Shown: positions 7,860 to 16,555, counted from the first letter of the stretch. The stretch is 45,893 nucleotides of DNA from RBG-16-66-20 sp964616875 (GCA_964616875.1 CAZTSJ010000270.1:1-45893); one strand, 5' to 3'. Program-made: numbers and translations. The notes: generated by a model from the sequence alone, not told the origin.

Positions 7860-8630
7860 TCAGCCCTTGCAGGCGGGGAGCATCAGGGCCTGGAAGACCT
7901 CGGCATTGGCGCGGTTTTGCACGAAAGCGACCACTCCCGAGTGGGCCGGGACGGCCTTGGGCAGCAGGGGCAGCGTATGACGCTCGGCGAGCTTGCCGCC
8001 CTTGAATTCCAGCGGACCGACCCACTGCAGGACGACGTAGTCGTGGGGCAGGGTTTTGCCGCGGTTTTCGCCCGCTTTTACCTCTGAAACCAGCTTGTTC
8101 TCGTAGGCGCCGAGGAAGAGCGCCATGGCCGCATCGGAGGACGCGTTTTCCAGCTCGGCCGCCGCCCCGACCTCGAAGGCGTCCTTGCGCCCGGTGTCGA
8201 GCGATAGCGAAATCCGAGCCTTTGCCGGCCGGGCATTAATTTTCGCTACCGCGGCATCGAACGACGAGCCAGCCCAGCCCCGGAAATCCTGCCCCTGCAG
8301 CAGCACCTGTGGGGTGTAGACCATGGCCGCGCGCGCCAGCTGGGCCATCTTGCGCTGGCGGGCCGAATGCGCCTGGCGCGCGTAGGGATCCTTCCAGCCG
8401 ATGTAGTCCCAGTAGTCCACGTGCAGGGAGACAGGCACCACCCGGTCCGGGGCATAGCCCCGGGCGCCCAGGGAAGACAGCCAGCGGTCGGCCGGCGGGC
8501 AGCTGTCGCAGCCTTCAGAGGTATAGAGCTCGACCAGGGCGACGGTGTTTGCGGGGGACTTCGCACCGCATTGCATGGCTTGCGCCGTACCCAGGGACAA
8601 TGCCAACACGGCTAACAAGAGGGGTTGCAT
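7860..8630 (-). CDS. DUF1223 thioredoxin-fold secreted protein
   Basis: 256 aa from ATG 8630; the frame stays open far upstream but that part has no family similarity. A signal peptide (MQPLLLAVLALSLGTAQA) is followed by the DUF1223 core: VALVELYTSEGCDSCPPADRW with a CxxC pair (CDSC) near residue 40, VSLHVDYWDYIGWKDP, and YTPQVLLQG with the cis-Pro typical of thioredoxin folds. Expected in the periplasm. The activity of this family is uncharacterised as far as I know; the CxxC suggests thiol chemistry. It is a single-gene unit divergent from the luciferase-like gene. Confidence 0.88.
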   Translation of the reverse strand: MQPLLLAVLALSLGTAQAMQCGAKSPANTVALVELYTSEGCDSCPPADRWLSSLGARGYAPDRVVPVSLHVDYWDYIGWKDPYARQAHSARQRKMAQLARAAMVYTPQVLLQGQDFRGWAGSSFDAAVAKINARPAKARISLSLDTGRKDAFEVGAAAELENASSDAAMALFLGAYENKLVSEVKAGENRGKTLPHDYVVLQWVGPLEFKGGKLAERHTLPLLPKAVPAHSGVVAFVQNRANAEVFQALMLPACKG

Positions 8631-8678
8631 GGGCTTAGGTCGAAACTGCAGGCCTGAGCTTACTCGCCAGGGCCGATA

Positions 8679-9722
8679 ATGATGCCCCGCAGCATGAAAC
8701 TCTCCGTCCTCGATCAATCGCCGATCATCTCGGGCCACAGCGCGGCGCAGGCGATCGCCGAGACGCTCAAGCTCGCGCGCCGTGCCGATGAGCTGGGCTA
8801 CCACCGCTACTGGCTCGCCGAGCACCATGCCATCGGCGCGCTCGGCGACCCCTGCCCCGAGATCCTGCTCGCGCGCCTGGGCGCCGAAACCAGACGCATC
8901 CGCGTCGGCACCGGCGGCGTGCTGCTGCCTTACTACAGCGCCTTCAAGGTTGCTGAAATTTTCCGCATGCTCGAGGCGCTTTACCCGGGGCGCATCGACC
9001 TGGGCATCGGCCGCGCGCCCGGCGGCGACCAGCGCACCGCGCGTGCCGTGGGTGGCGGTCACATGCCGACCGCCGAAGACTTTCCACAGCAGGTATGGGA
9101 ACTGATCGGCCATCTCGACGGCACCCTGCCCGATGATCATCCGTTCAAAAAAGTGCGCGTGCAACCAGAAGGCACGACGGCGCCCGAACTCTGGCTGCTC
9201 GGCTCGTCGGACTACAGCGGCCTGCTCGCGGCGCAGCTGGGCGTGCGCTTTTCCTTCGCGCATTTCATCAACGCCCAGGGTGGCGACCTGGTGACGCGCG
9301 CCTACAAGGAGCGATTTCAGGCGCGCGTTGCCGGCACCGAGGGGCCCGCGCCGCGCGAAGCCGCACCGCAGGCCGGGCTGTGCTGCTTCGTCATCTGCGC
9401 CGCCACCGACGATGAGGCCGAGCGCCTCGCGCGCGTCGTGGACCTGCGCCGCCTGCACATGGCGCTCAACCAGGATCTGCCCGTACCGACGCTCGCGGAG
9501 GCCGAGAAGCGCGCCTTCTCCAAGGAGGAACTGCAGTACATCCGTAGCCAGCGCCCGCGCGCGGTGCTCGGCAGCCCCGAGACCTGCAAGGAAAAACTGC
9601 TGGAACTCGTGCGGCAATTCTCCGCCGACGAACTCATGGTGCTGACGATCACGGGCGACTACGCCACGCGGCTGGAATCCTATGAGCTGCTTGCGAACGC
9701 CTTCAAGCTGGCGGGCAAATGA
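8679..9722 (+). CDS. LLM-class flavin-dependent oxidoreductase (luciferase-like, MsnO8 type)
   Basis: 347 aa, or 342 if it starts at ATG 8694 (MKLSVLDQSPI, where relatives usually begin); an AGGG six bases before 8679 favours the earlier start. A TIM-barrel flavin monooxygenase-like protein: YHRYWLAEHHA near residue 45, RIRVGTGGVLLPYY, and GRIDLGIGRAPGGD, which is the diagnostic segment of this subgroup. It would use FMN reduced by a separate reductase, none of which is adjacent. A TauD-like dioxygenase follows 30 bases downstream, so the pair may attack a sulfonate or other oxidisable substrate; that is inference. Confidence 0.92.
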   Translation: MMPRSMKLSVLDQSPIISGHSAAQAIAETLKLARRADELGYHRYWLAEHHAIGALGDPCPEILLARLGAETRRIRVGTGGVLLPYYSAFKVAEIFRMLEALYPGRIDLGIGRAPGGDQRTARAVGGGHMPTAEDFPQQVWELIGHLDGTLPDDHPFKKVRVQPEGTTAPELWLLGSSDYSGLLAAQLGVRFSFAHFINAQGGDLVTRAYKERFQARVAGTEGPAPREAAPQAGLCCFVICAATDDEAERLARVVDLRRLHMALNQDLPVPTLAEAEKRAFSKEELQYIRSQRPRAVLGSPETCKEKLLELVRQFSADELMVLTITGDYATRLESYELLANAFKLAGK

Positions 9723-9752
9723 TCGTCTTTGCCTGCTAGAGCCTGCGCTGCC

Positions 9753-10649
9753 GTGATCTCGGTTACCAGAATCGGCAAACATCTCGGCGCGGAAATCGCG
9801 GGAGTCGACCTGTCGCAACCCCTCGACGACGCCGCGTTTGCGAGCGTCGCGGACGCTTTTTTCGAACATCAGGTGGTCTGCTTTCGCGGCCAGCGGCTCT
9901 CGCCTTCCCAGCAAGTCGCGTTCACCGCGCGCTTCGGTACGCTGGAGCAGCACGTGCGCAAGGAACATCGGCTCGACGGCTACCCGGAAATCCTCGTGGT
10001 CTCCAACGTGATCGATGCGCGCGGCGAGTCGATCGGCGTACAGGACGCAGGCCGCGACTGGCACAGCGACCTTTCGTACAAGCAGGTGCCCAGCCTGCTG
10101 TCGGCTCTCTATGCTCTCGAGGTGCCAGTCAGAGATGGCGTGACGCTCGGCGCGACCAGCTTCGCCAGCACCACTGCCGCGTACGAGGCGCTGCCAGAGG
10201 ACCAGAAGCGGCGGCTGCAAGGCCTGCGCAACATCCACAGCTACCGTTACTACCGCGCCAGGAATCGTCAGGCGCAGAGGGAAGAGCAGGCTCGCGGCTT
10301 GCGCGTGGTGCAGGAGCATGCGCTCAGCGAGGAGCAGCTGGCCAGCGTGCCCGACGTCGAGGTGCCGATCGTACGCACGCACCCGGTGACCGGACGCAAG
10401 GGATTGTTCGTCAACGAAGCCCACTCGCCGCGCATCGCCGGGCTGCCCGAGGACGAAAGTGCAGCGCTGCTCGCGCGGCTTTGCGCCCACATCGTCAAAC
10501 CCGAGTTCCGCTTTGAGCATCAATGGCGCGTTGGCGACCTGCTCATGTGGGACAACGTCGCCGTGCAGCACAGAGCGAATTTCGACTACGACCTGCCGCT
10601 GCGCCGATTGATGCACCGCACGACAGTGCGAGGGAGCACGCCCGTGTGA
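9753..10649 (+). CDS. TauD/TfdA-family Fe(II)/2-oxoglutarate dioxygenase
   Basis: 298 aa from GTG 9753 (MISVTRIGKHLGAEIAGVDL matches the family start; a TTG at 9729 would add eight residues and no clear ribosome-binding site supports either). The enzyme couples 2-oxoglutarate decarboxylation to hydroxylation of its substrate. Seen: the HxD iron ligands in RDWHSDLSYK (near residue 106), the distal His in MWDNVAVQHRANFDYD, with the Arg that holds 2-oxoglutarate in HRANFD and the C-terminal region, and PVTGRKGLFVNEAH typical of TfdA/TauD. It lies in the same direction just after the luciferase-like gene. Substrate unknown; taurine or an aryloxyacid would be guesses. Confidence 0.9.
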   Translation: MISVTRIGKHLGAEIAGVDLSQPLDDAAFASVADAFFEHQVVCFRGQRLSPSQQVAFTARFGTLEQHVRKEHRLDGYPEILVVSNVIDARGESIGVQDAGRDWHSDLSYKQVPSLLSALYALEVPVRDGVTLGATSFASTTAAYEALPEDQKRRLQGLRNIHSYRYYRARNRQAQREEQARGLRVVQEHALSEEQLASVPDVEVPIVRTHPVTGRKGLFVNEAHSPRIAGLPEDESAALLARLCAHIVKPEFRFEHQWRVGDLLMWDNVAVQHRANFDYDLPLRRLMHRTTVRGSTPV

Positions 10650-10680
10650 ACAACCCCTGTCCTCCGCAGTCCTGATCCGC

Positions 10681-11319
10681 TCAGTCGCGTTCGAACCGCT
10701 CCAGCAGCTTCACGATGTCCGCATGGCCGCGCTCCCGCGCCACCTCGATCGGCCGCTTGCCGGCGCGGTTGCGCAGCCGCGGATTCACGCCGAGCGAAAG
10801 AAAAGCGCTCACCATCTCGGCATAGCCGCCGTCCGCCGCCGCGTGCAGCAGCGTATTGCCCTTCAGGTCGGAGGTCATCGGATCGGCGCCGCGCTCGAGC
10901 AGGTGCCGCGTCGTGAGCGGATTGCCCGTCATCACCGCCCATTGCAGCACCGACTCGCCATCGTCGTTGCGCGCCCGCGGATCCGCCTTAGCGAACAGCA
11001 GCAGATCGATGAAATACGTATCCGCATGCAGCGCCGCATGGTGCAGCGGCGTCTCGCCGTTCGCCGAGCGCGCGCCCATCGGCGCCCCTGCCTTCACCAG
11101 CATCGCCGCGAGCTCGCGGTAGCCCTTCTCGATCGCCCGGTGCAGCGGCGTCTCGCGCTCCTTGTCGCGCGCATTCAGGTCCACCGTGCCGCGCGCCACG
11201 ATCCCCTCGGCCACCAGCTGCTTGCCCTCCTCGATCGCCTCGAAGAGCCGCTCTTCCTGGGTTTGCGCCGCTGCGACCGTGGCGAAAACGAGGAACAGGG
11301 CGGCGATGCTTGTACGCAC
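10681..11319 (-). CDS. Ankyrin-repeat protein with signal peptide
   Basis: 212 aa from GTG 11319. The first 19 residues (MRTSIAALFLVFATVAAAQ) are a clear signal peptide, so it should act in the periplasm or outside. Five or so ankyrin repeats follow: KERETPLHRAIEKGY, NGETPLHHAALHAD, DGESVLQWAVMTGN, KGNTLLHAAADGGY and AGKRPIEVARERGH. Ankyrins bind other proteins, so this is probably an adaptor or inhibitor. It lies 21 bases after the subtilase stop, but a -10-like TACAAT ends six bases before its start with no Shine-Dalgarno sequence, so it may have its own leaderless promoter. Partner unknown. Confidence 0.9.
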   Translation of the reverse strand: MRTSIAALFLVFATVAAAQTQEERLFEAIEEGKQLVAEGIVARGTVDLNARDKERETPLHRAIEKGYRELAAMLVKAGAPMGARSANGETPLHHAALHADTYFIDLLLFAKADPRARNDDGESVLQWAVMTGNPLTTRHLLERGADPMTSDLKGNTLLHAAADGGYAEMVSAFLSLGVNPRLRNRAGKRPIEVARERGHADIVKLLERFERD

Positions 11320-11325
11320 GCCGCG

Positions 11326-11331
11326 ATTGTA
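11326..11331 (-). promoter_or_regulatory. -10-like TACAAT, leaderless-type, ankyrin gene
   Basis: On the minus strand TACAAT (five of six bases match the -10 consensus) ends six bases before the GTG start at 11319, and there is no Shine-Dalgarno sequence in between. Transcription would begin at or next to the start codon. No clear -35 seen. Confidence 0.45.
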
Positions 11332-11340
11332 GCGGCCGCC

Positions 11341-13464
11341 CTACGGCTCGAATCTCCTGATCGGCGGACGCGGTTTGATCGGAGGCAACTCGATCCGACC
11401 CGCTCCCACGCGTTCCGGCGGCGGTTGCACGGGGCTGCCTGGTGGCAGACCCGGTACCGCCGCCGCGGCCACCGCGGCACGGTTAACTGGAAGATTCAAG
11501 CCCATTCTCCTCGCCGCCCAGCGAGCGATCTGCGGGGCCGCGACGCTGGTTCCATTCATCGCGACGACCGACCCGCTCCGCGAGCCTGCCGCCAGAACAC
11601 CATGACAGGTCACCGAATCCCCGGTGACAGCCACCGCGTCTGGTCCATTCCTGAAGGGCGGCAACACGCCGGCTGGTGGCTGAACTCCGGCAGGCGGCAC
11701 GTTGGATCCGCCGGCCGAATACTTGGCCACGATAAGGTCCTTGCGGCGAAAGCCCCCCATCACAATCGTCTCCGAACTGGTGGCAAGGCGATTGATCGAG
11801 CCGTCTCGCTTGACATAGCTCGCCGCGTTGTCAACCTCGATTTCCCGCCCGGATATCGGATCGTCGCGCACGTAGTTGGGGTCTTCGAAACGCGACTGCC
11901 TGCCACGGCGTGGATATCCGTACGGAGTGTCGTCGCGCTGGATCCAGGCAACCATGTCCACCGGATCGCCGAGGTTCTCCACCAGAATTTGCCAGGGACC
12001 GGAAGGGGCAACGTCCAGTGCCGGATCCTGCGTCGAAGTCGGCGCGAGCTGGATTGTGATCCTGTCGCGATTCAAGATCGCGACTGCATCCTGGTAAACG
12101 ACTTGACAGAGAACGTCGCTGGCAGGCTGCCAATTCCACTCCCCGCCCCTGGTAATCCACCCGCTCACATCGCCGGTTGGCGTCGTGACCTGAACTCTGA
12201 CTCGGAACGGGTAAGGAGGCCCCCCCACAATTGCGCTCGGCAGCCAGATTTCCAGGAAGCTTTCCGTCAAGTCGTCCGGCGGCACGCGCCACTCCATCGG
12301 TCGGCTATCGCCGATGTTCTGGAGCGAAAAGCGTGCATGGCAACGCGACAGATGGCTGTTTCCAGACGGCAGCACGACAGCCAGCGGAACGTTGCGCTCC
12401 CTGATCAGCTGATCGATTGCGGCTACCAGAATCTCGGTGTACTCGTTCGGAGCGATGACGCCGTAGCTCAAGTTCACCACGACCCGCGGAGTGGTGCCTC
12501 CCCCGAGTTCATCGGCACGGGCCAGGATGTATCGAAGCCCGTGAAGGATAAACGGATCGAGTCTGCGACCGGAGGTATCGGCCGTGGTTCGCGCCGGAAG
12601 CTGCACGCAGATGATGGGGCGCCCCGCCGGCGCATTCGCTGGGTCGAAGCCATAGGCCAGATCCATGACGTGCGTGCCGTGAGCCGTTCGCCAGTTCACG
12701 GCTTTGTGTCCGCTATGGCCATAGTCCGAGTGACCCGCCACGCGATAGACCTCGTCTTCATCCACCAGCCCCGCGTACGTGGCATTCGCCGTCAATGTAT
12801 CGATTCCCGCAACCCCGCCAAAATCATGCTTGCGAAGCTCGCGGCCATAGTCGGCGAGGTCCGGTATGTAGATTCCCGGACCTAAGCCTATGCCCCATCG
12901 TTCATCCTGGTCCCAGAAGAATTCAATGCGTGTACCTCCAACCTGGCGGCGGAACCGTTCGTGCGCAAAGGCCAATCCATCGTCGATGATCCCCGTAACG
13001 ACGGTCCTGCGTTTGTTTGGGCGGATCGACGGCTTCTTGGGACGCACCGCTCCGGGGCCGAGGTCGGGAACAGTGGGATTGCCGAGCTGGAATCGCTTGA
13101 CTACCCGGCTCAGTGAGGAGTTCTTCGCGCTCACTTGCCTGAAAAACTGCCTCGTCACAGTTGCCGTGCAAAACGTGGTCCGGGTGAGACCCTTGGCAGG
13201 ACGCGCGAAAACGGCAGGAATCCGCAGCCACTTGTTCCAGTCTGCCGGCGGCTTACGTCCACCCCAATCGCCGAGCGCAAACCTTTTGGCGGTCACCGGT
13301 TTCTTGGCTCCCGCAGGTGTCTGCAGCTCGATGATGACGTGGAACCGACTCTTACGTCGGTACCGGTAATAGGCGAATTTCGTCGCCCTCAGCCATTCGA
13401 AATACGGATCCGTCAGAGCGAACGTCCGGGCTCTGTTCCTGATCTTCTTCCAATTTTCGGCCAT
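11341..13464 (-). CDS. S8 (subtilisin-like) serine peptidase without signal peptide
   Basis: 707 aa; start ATG with GGGAGGA six bases upstream. The catalytic triad is complete: Asp161 in VVTGIIDDG, His262 in TAHGTHVMD, Ser640 in VAMNGTSVAAPQ, plus the oxyanion Asn369 in VLPSGN. The first 150 residues are basic and lack a signal peptide or a recognisable inhibitor domain. About 270 residues separate Asn369 and Ser640, far more than in plain subtilisin, and residues 385-550 look like an inserted beta-rich domain. The tail is Pro-rich (PPPERVGAGRIELPPIKPRPP). It follows the haloperoxidase-like gene by 49 bases on the same strand. A cytoplasmic or otherwise non-Sec-exported protease is therefore likely; its substrate is unknown. 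Confidence 0.9.
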   Translation of the reverse strand: MAENWKKIRNRARTFALTDPYFEWLRATKFAYYRYRRKSRFHVIIELQTPAGAKKPVTAKRFALGDWGGRKPPADWNKWLRIPAVFARPAKGLTRTTFCTATVTRQFFRQVSAKNSSLSRVVKRFQLGNPTVPDLGPGAVRPKKPSIRPNKRRTVVTGIIDDGLAFAHERFRRQVGGTRIEFFWDQDERWGIGLGPGIYIPDLADYGRELRKHDFGGVAGIDTLTANATYAGLVDEDEVYRVAGHSDYGHSGHKAVNWRTAHGTHVMDLAYGFDPANAPAGRPIICVQLPARTTADTSGRRLDPFILHGLRYILARADELGGGTTPRVVVNLSYGVIAPNEYTEILVAAIDQLIRERNVPLAVVLPSGNSHLSRCHARFSLQNIGDSRPMEWRVPPDDLTESFLEIWLPSAIVGGPPYPFRVRVQVTTPTGDVSGWITRGGEWNWQPASDVLCQVVYQDAVAILNRDRITIQLAPTSTQDPALDVAPSGPWQILVENLGDPVDMVAWIQRDDTPYGYPRRGRQSRFEDPNYVRDDPISGREIEVDNAASYVKRDGSINRLATSSETIVMGGFRRKDLIVAKYSAGGSNVPPAGVQPPAGVLPPFRNGPDAVAVTGDSVTCHGVLAAGSRSGSVVAMNGTSVAAPQIARWAARRMGLNLPVNRAAVAAAAVPGLPPGSPVQPPPERVGAGRIELPPIKPRPPIRRFEP

Positions 13465-13513
13465 GTTTTTCCTCCCGGAGATTGGCTAAGGCCCGAGAAT
13501 CAGCGCGGGCGCT

Positions 13514-14698
13514 TCACGGCCATTCCGCCTGAGCCTTGTTCCACAACCAGTGAAGGAGATCCGATCCCTGAGCTGTCATGGCTTCCAAAGGCAGGTAGTC
13601 TGTGAATGGTGCCACCAGCGCAGCATCAGTTGGAATGTCATACAACCGTCGCCAATCAAAATCATCCGCAGCGCCGTACCGTTCGCCGTCGAATCGCCAG
13701 GGGTCGTAACTATCGAGGGTGTCCGGTTGCCGGCATCGATGGACAAAGTATTCGCCCAGCCTGAGGCCGAGGAATTGTCCTGCGGCGCTGTCCACAGGGA
13801 AATGCACGCCGGCAACGGTTCGGTTGATCGCGATGCGCGCCGCCTGTCGCATCATCTGGTCGCACCACGCGATGTCCTTGAGCGGCTCGGCGGCCCTGAA
13901 AAGCCTCCACAGGACATAGGCGACGATGTGCGCTTCGGTTGAATGACCGCTAGGCAGCGTGCCATGCCCAGGTGTCAGGATCATCGGCTGCACCTGCGGC
14001 GAATATTCGAGCGGACGCCGGCAGGCCAACCCGTGCTTCAAGCGCATTTCGACGAACTTGGCCAGGCGCAGCGCCGCGTCCAGCAGCTCGATCGTCCAGC
14101 GCGTGCGACCCGGATGGAGATTAGCGACAGAGGTCCAGAACGCGAGCGGCGGTCCCAGCTGAGCAAGGATCTCGGCGGCGCGATCCTCGCGAAGATCCGC
14201 ATAACCTTCCAGATACGCGAGCTGGTGGTTGAAGATCGCAGCTGTTGGCCGAATGAAGCTCGCAATCCTCGAGCAGTTCGCTGCGGGCGGCGGTGGGACG
14301 CCTGTGGCCGGAATCTCAATGTGCCAGAGTGTGAGGGAATCGTGCGTGGTCTTGGCCGCGCCATTACTTGTGTCAGTGAAATTTTCGGCATGCCTCGTCA
14401 AATGGAGGTGCGAGAGCAGCTCGAAATCGAACACCTCTGCGCGGACCCAGGGTTCCCACCGCTCGAGGTTCGCCGGCGTCTCGATCCCCAACGGACCAGC
14501 TGCAATCAGCGACCCCTGCCACGCGCCTACGATTCCATCGCGGTGCGTGATGAGTCCGCTCGAGGTCAGCGGATGGTCGTAGCCACCTACACCGCTCACT
14601 CCGCTTACTCCGCTCACGCCGCTTACTCCGCTTACTCCGCTCACTCCGCTCACTCCGCTGACGCCACTAACACCGCTCACCCCGCTTACGCCGCTCAT
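13514..14698 (-). CDS. Vanadium haloperoxidase / PAP2-type phosphatase with N-terminal Ser-Gly-Val repeats
   Basis: 394 aa from ATG 14698, directly preceded by GGGGGGA as ribosome-binding site. Residues 2-37 are twelve tandem SGV units. The C-terminal half carries all three parts of the vanadate/phosphate site of the vanadium haloperoxidase and PAP2 superfamily: KHGLACRRP (K-x6-RP), LPSGHSTEAH (PSGH) and NRTVAGVHFPVD (R-x5-H-x3-D). Members either oxidise halides with vanadate or hydrolyse phosphoesters; sequence alone does not separate these reliably. No signal peptide is visible. It lies between the cyclase gene (48 bases upstream) and the subtilase gene (49 bases downstream), so the three are likely one operon. 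Confidence 0.87.
   Translation of the reverse strand: MSGVSGVSGVSGVSGVSGVSGVSGVSGVSGVSGVSGVGGYDHPLTSSGLITHRDGIVGAWQGSLIAAGPLGIETPANLERWEPWVRAEVFDFELLSHLHLTRHAENFTDTSNGAAKTTHDSLTLWHIEIPATGVPPPPAANCSRIASFIRPTAAIFNHQLAYLEGYADLREDRAAEILAQLGPPLAFWTSVANLHPGRTRWTIELLDAALRLAKFVEMRLKHGLACRRPLEYSPQVQPMILTPGHGTLPSGHSTEAHIVAYVLWRLFRAAEPLKDIAWCDQMMRQAARIAINRTVAGVHFPVDSAAGQFLGLRLGEYFVHRCRQPDTLDSYDPWRFDGERYGAADDFDWRRLYDIPTDAALVAPFTDYLPLEAMTAQGSDLLHWLWNKAQAEWP
14588..14695 (-). repeat. Twelve tandem 9-bp units encoding Ser-Gly-Val
   Basis: 108 bases made of 12 units of nine bases, read on the minus strand as AGC-GGN-GTN. Valine is encoded by GTA, GTG, GTT and GTC, glycine by GGC, GGA, GGG and GGT, and one serine by AGT, so the units differ at silent positions while the peptide is identical. 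The units begin right after the start codon of the haloperoxidase-like gene. Gain or loss of units would keep the frame. Confidence 0.95.
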
Positions 14699-14746
14699 TG
14701 GTCCCCCCAATTCGGATGAATGTTGATTGCGACTGCTCCTGGCTCC

Positions 14747-16555
14747 CTATTCCGGCACTCCTGCATTGCGCATCACGCCGGACCAAATCTTCCCGGTCTC
14801 GAACGCACTGCTCGGCGAGCGTTCGAGCCAATTCGTCACTGTAAGCTTCGGCTCCAGGCGCATCAGCTCGTCGACTGTCTTGCGCGCATCCTCTTGGCGA
14901 CCAAGCAGCCACTGCGAAATTGCCATGACACGGAAGGTCGAGGTGTGCGTTCGATTGGCGCGCAAGGAGCGTTTCGAGAGCTCGATCGCGCGCTCGTAGC
15001 GGCCTGCGGACAGGTCCGCGGTTGCCGCGAGTGAATCGTAGTAGTAGCGGATCGGATCGAGTGGCGACAGCCTGAGAGCCCGTCGCGTGTCCTTGACTGC
15101 CTCCTTGCCTTCGCCCTTGAAGGCGTGCAGCGTCCCTTTCAGGAGCCACGCCAGAGAATCGTTCGGGTTGACGCGCAGCGCCAGCTCATACCGGTCCTGC
15201 GCGACATCGAGCTTCTTCAGCAGGTTCATATGCACCAGACCGTCCACCACGAGCGCGAGCGAGCAATGCGCATCGGCGTCCAGAGCCCTCTTGGTGCAAT
15301 CCAGCGCTAGTTGCGCGTCCTTCTTCGGATCATCCGACCACCCCTGCCAGACCCGCATGACGTGCCATTTCGCCAGCCACGCCTGGGGCACCGCGCGTCG
15401 GCGCGTTCGCTCGTTGAGCGCTTGCAGCATCTCCCGCGCACGGTCGAAGTCCTGCGCCGACAGCCGGTGCATGAGCGAGATGGCGCCCATCAGGAGGGTG
15501 TAGCTCTCAAGCGTGGGCAGCGCCTCGGACTGGGCGCGTTGCAGTTCCCGGGCAATTACCGCGCCGCTGACTTCGACCACCACGCGATCGACAAGCTCGT
15601 CATTGCCGTTCACGATTCCACCGACGTGCCCCTTGAGCTCCTTGGCCCATACGATGCGGCCCGACTTGGCTTCCGCCAACTCGACTGTGAGCGTGAGCTG
15701 AGTCCCGGCAACGCGGTAGCCGCCGGAGAGCACGTAGCTGGCATTGAGATGCGCGCCCACCTCGCCGGTGGTCGCGTCGCGACCGCGAAAGGCGGTGGTC
15801 GAGAGCCGCGAAATGACGTTCATTTCCGCCGTGCGCGAGAACGCGGAGATCACTTCATCCGCCAGCATCTCGCCGAGCACCTGGTGCTCCGCTTCGGCGC
15901 CGCGTGACGCGAACGGAATCACTGCGATGGTGGGAAGCAGCTCGCTCTTTGCCGCCGCGCTCTCGATGACGGGCCGCGGCCCGGGTGGCCCGATGCGGTA
16001 GGCGCGGACCGGCTGGGGCACGTGCTTGACGTAGCACTCTCCGAGGTCCTCGATATCGGCGTCGAGCACGGGGGTGAGCTGATCGCGCACGCCCGCCGAC
16101 ACCACGATCTCGCCCGGCCCGGCAAGCGTCGTCAGCCTCGCTGCAAGGTTGACGCCGCGCCCGTAGACGTCGTGCTCGTCGGCAATCAGCTCGCCCACCT
16201 GCGCGCCGATGCGCACCAGCATCTGCCGTTCCGGCGGCACGCCAATGTTGGCGCCGTTGCACACGTTCTGGATGGCGAATGCAGCGTTCACTGCCGGCTG
16301 CACGCGCGGAAAGTCGAGCAGCATGCCGTCACCGAGGCTCTTGACCAGGCGGCCGCCGTGGGCCGGCAGCACTCTTTTCTCGACATGCTCCACGAGGTTG
16401 CGCCATCGGGTGACGGCGTCCTCCTCGTTTTCTTCCATCAACCGGACGGACTCCACCACGTCCACGACCAGCACCGTACGGACGACCCGTTCGGCGTGGT
16501 GCAATCCATGTAGCTCTTCGGTGACCATGCTGGCCGGAAGTGTGACTTTATTCAC
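14747..16555 (-). CDS. Class III adenylate/guanylate cyclase with TolB-like and TPR regions
   Basis: 602 aa from GTG 16555 (ATG 16528, nine codons in, is the alternative; neither has a good ribosome-binding site). Residues 25-190 form a class III cyclase domain: the metal Asp32 in VLVVDVVESV, Lys72 and Asp76 in LVKSLGDGMLLDF, and the Asn/Arg pair in VYGRGVNLAARL, so the key residues for making cAMP or cGMP are present. Residues about 208-340 resemble the TolB-like N-terminal module (IAVIPFASRG... VLSGGYRV) found after such domains, followed by TPR helices to the end. No membrane segment seen. It leads a likely operon with the haloperoxidase-like and subtilase genes. Confidence 0.9.
   Translation of the reverse strand: MNKVTLPASMVTEELHGLHHAERVVRTVLVVDVVESVRLMEENEEDAVTRWRNLVEHVEKRVLPAHGGRLVKSLGDGMLLDFPRVQPAVNAAFAIQNVCNGANIGVPPERQMLVRIGAQVGELIADEHDVYGRGVNLAARLTTLAGPGEIVVSAGVRDQLTPVLDADIEDLGECYVKHVPQPVRAYRIGPPGPRPVIESAAAKSELLPTIAVIPFASRGAEAEHQVLGEMLADEVISAFSRTAEMNVISRLSTTAFRGRDATTGEVGAHLNASYVLSGGYRVAGTQLTLTVELAEAKSGRIVWAKELKGHVGGIVNGNDELVDRVVVEVSGAVIARELQRAQSEALPTLESYTLLMGAISLMHRLSAQDFDRAREMLQALNERTRRRAVPQAWLAKWHVMRVWQGWSDDPKKDAQLALDCTKRALDADAHCSLALVVDGLVHMNLLKKLDVAQDRYELALRVNPNDSLAWLLKGTLHAFKGEGKEAVKDTRRALRLSPLDPIRYYYDSLAATADLSAGRYERAIELSKRSLRANRTHTSTFRVMAISQWLLGRQEDARKTVDELMRLEPKLTVTNWLERSPSSAFETGKIWSGVMRNAGVPE

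Noticed and set aside
8675..8680. GATAAT before the luciferase-like gene as another leaderless promoter.
   Set aside because: It is 13 bases from ATG 8694 and one base from ATG 8682, and AGGG offers a normal ribosome-binding site, so the geometry does not fit the other cases.
7860..10616. A 918-codon open frame on the minus strand running through the luciferase-like and dioxygenase genes.
   Set aside because: Only the last 256 codons (DUF1223) look like a protein; the rest is antisense to two well-supported plus-strand genes and is open because of GC bias.
10723..12885. A 720-codon plus-strand open frame opposite the ankyrin and subtilase genes.
   Set aside because: Arg/His-rich shadow translation with no recognisable motif, while the minus strand has a full catalytic triad and ankyrin repeats.
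14588..14695. Short regular repeat considered as a CRISPR or intergenic satellite.
   Set aside because: The 9-bp units have no spacers, are in frame and encode an uninterrupted Ser-Gly-Val peptide in a real gene.
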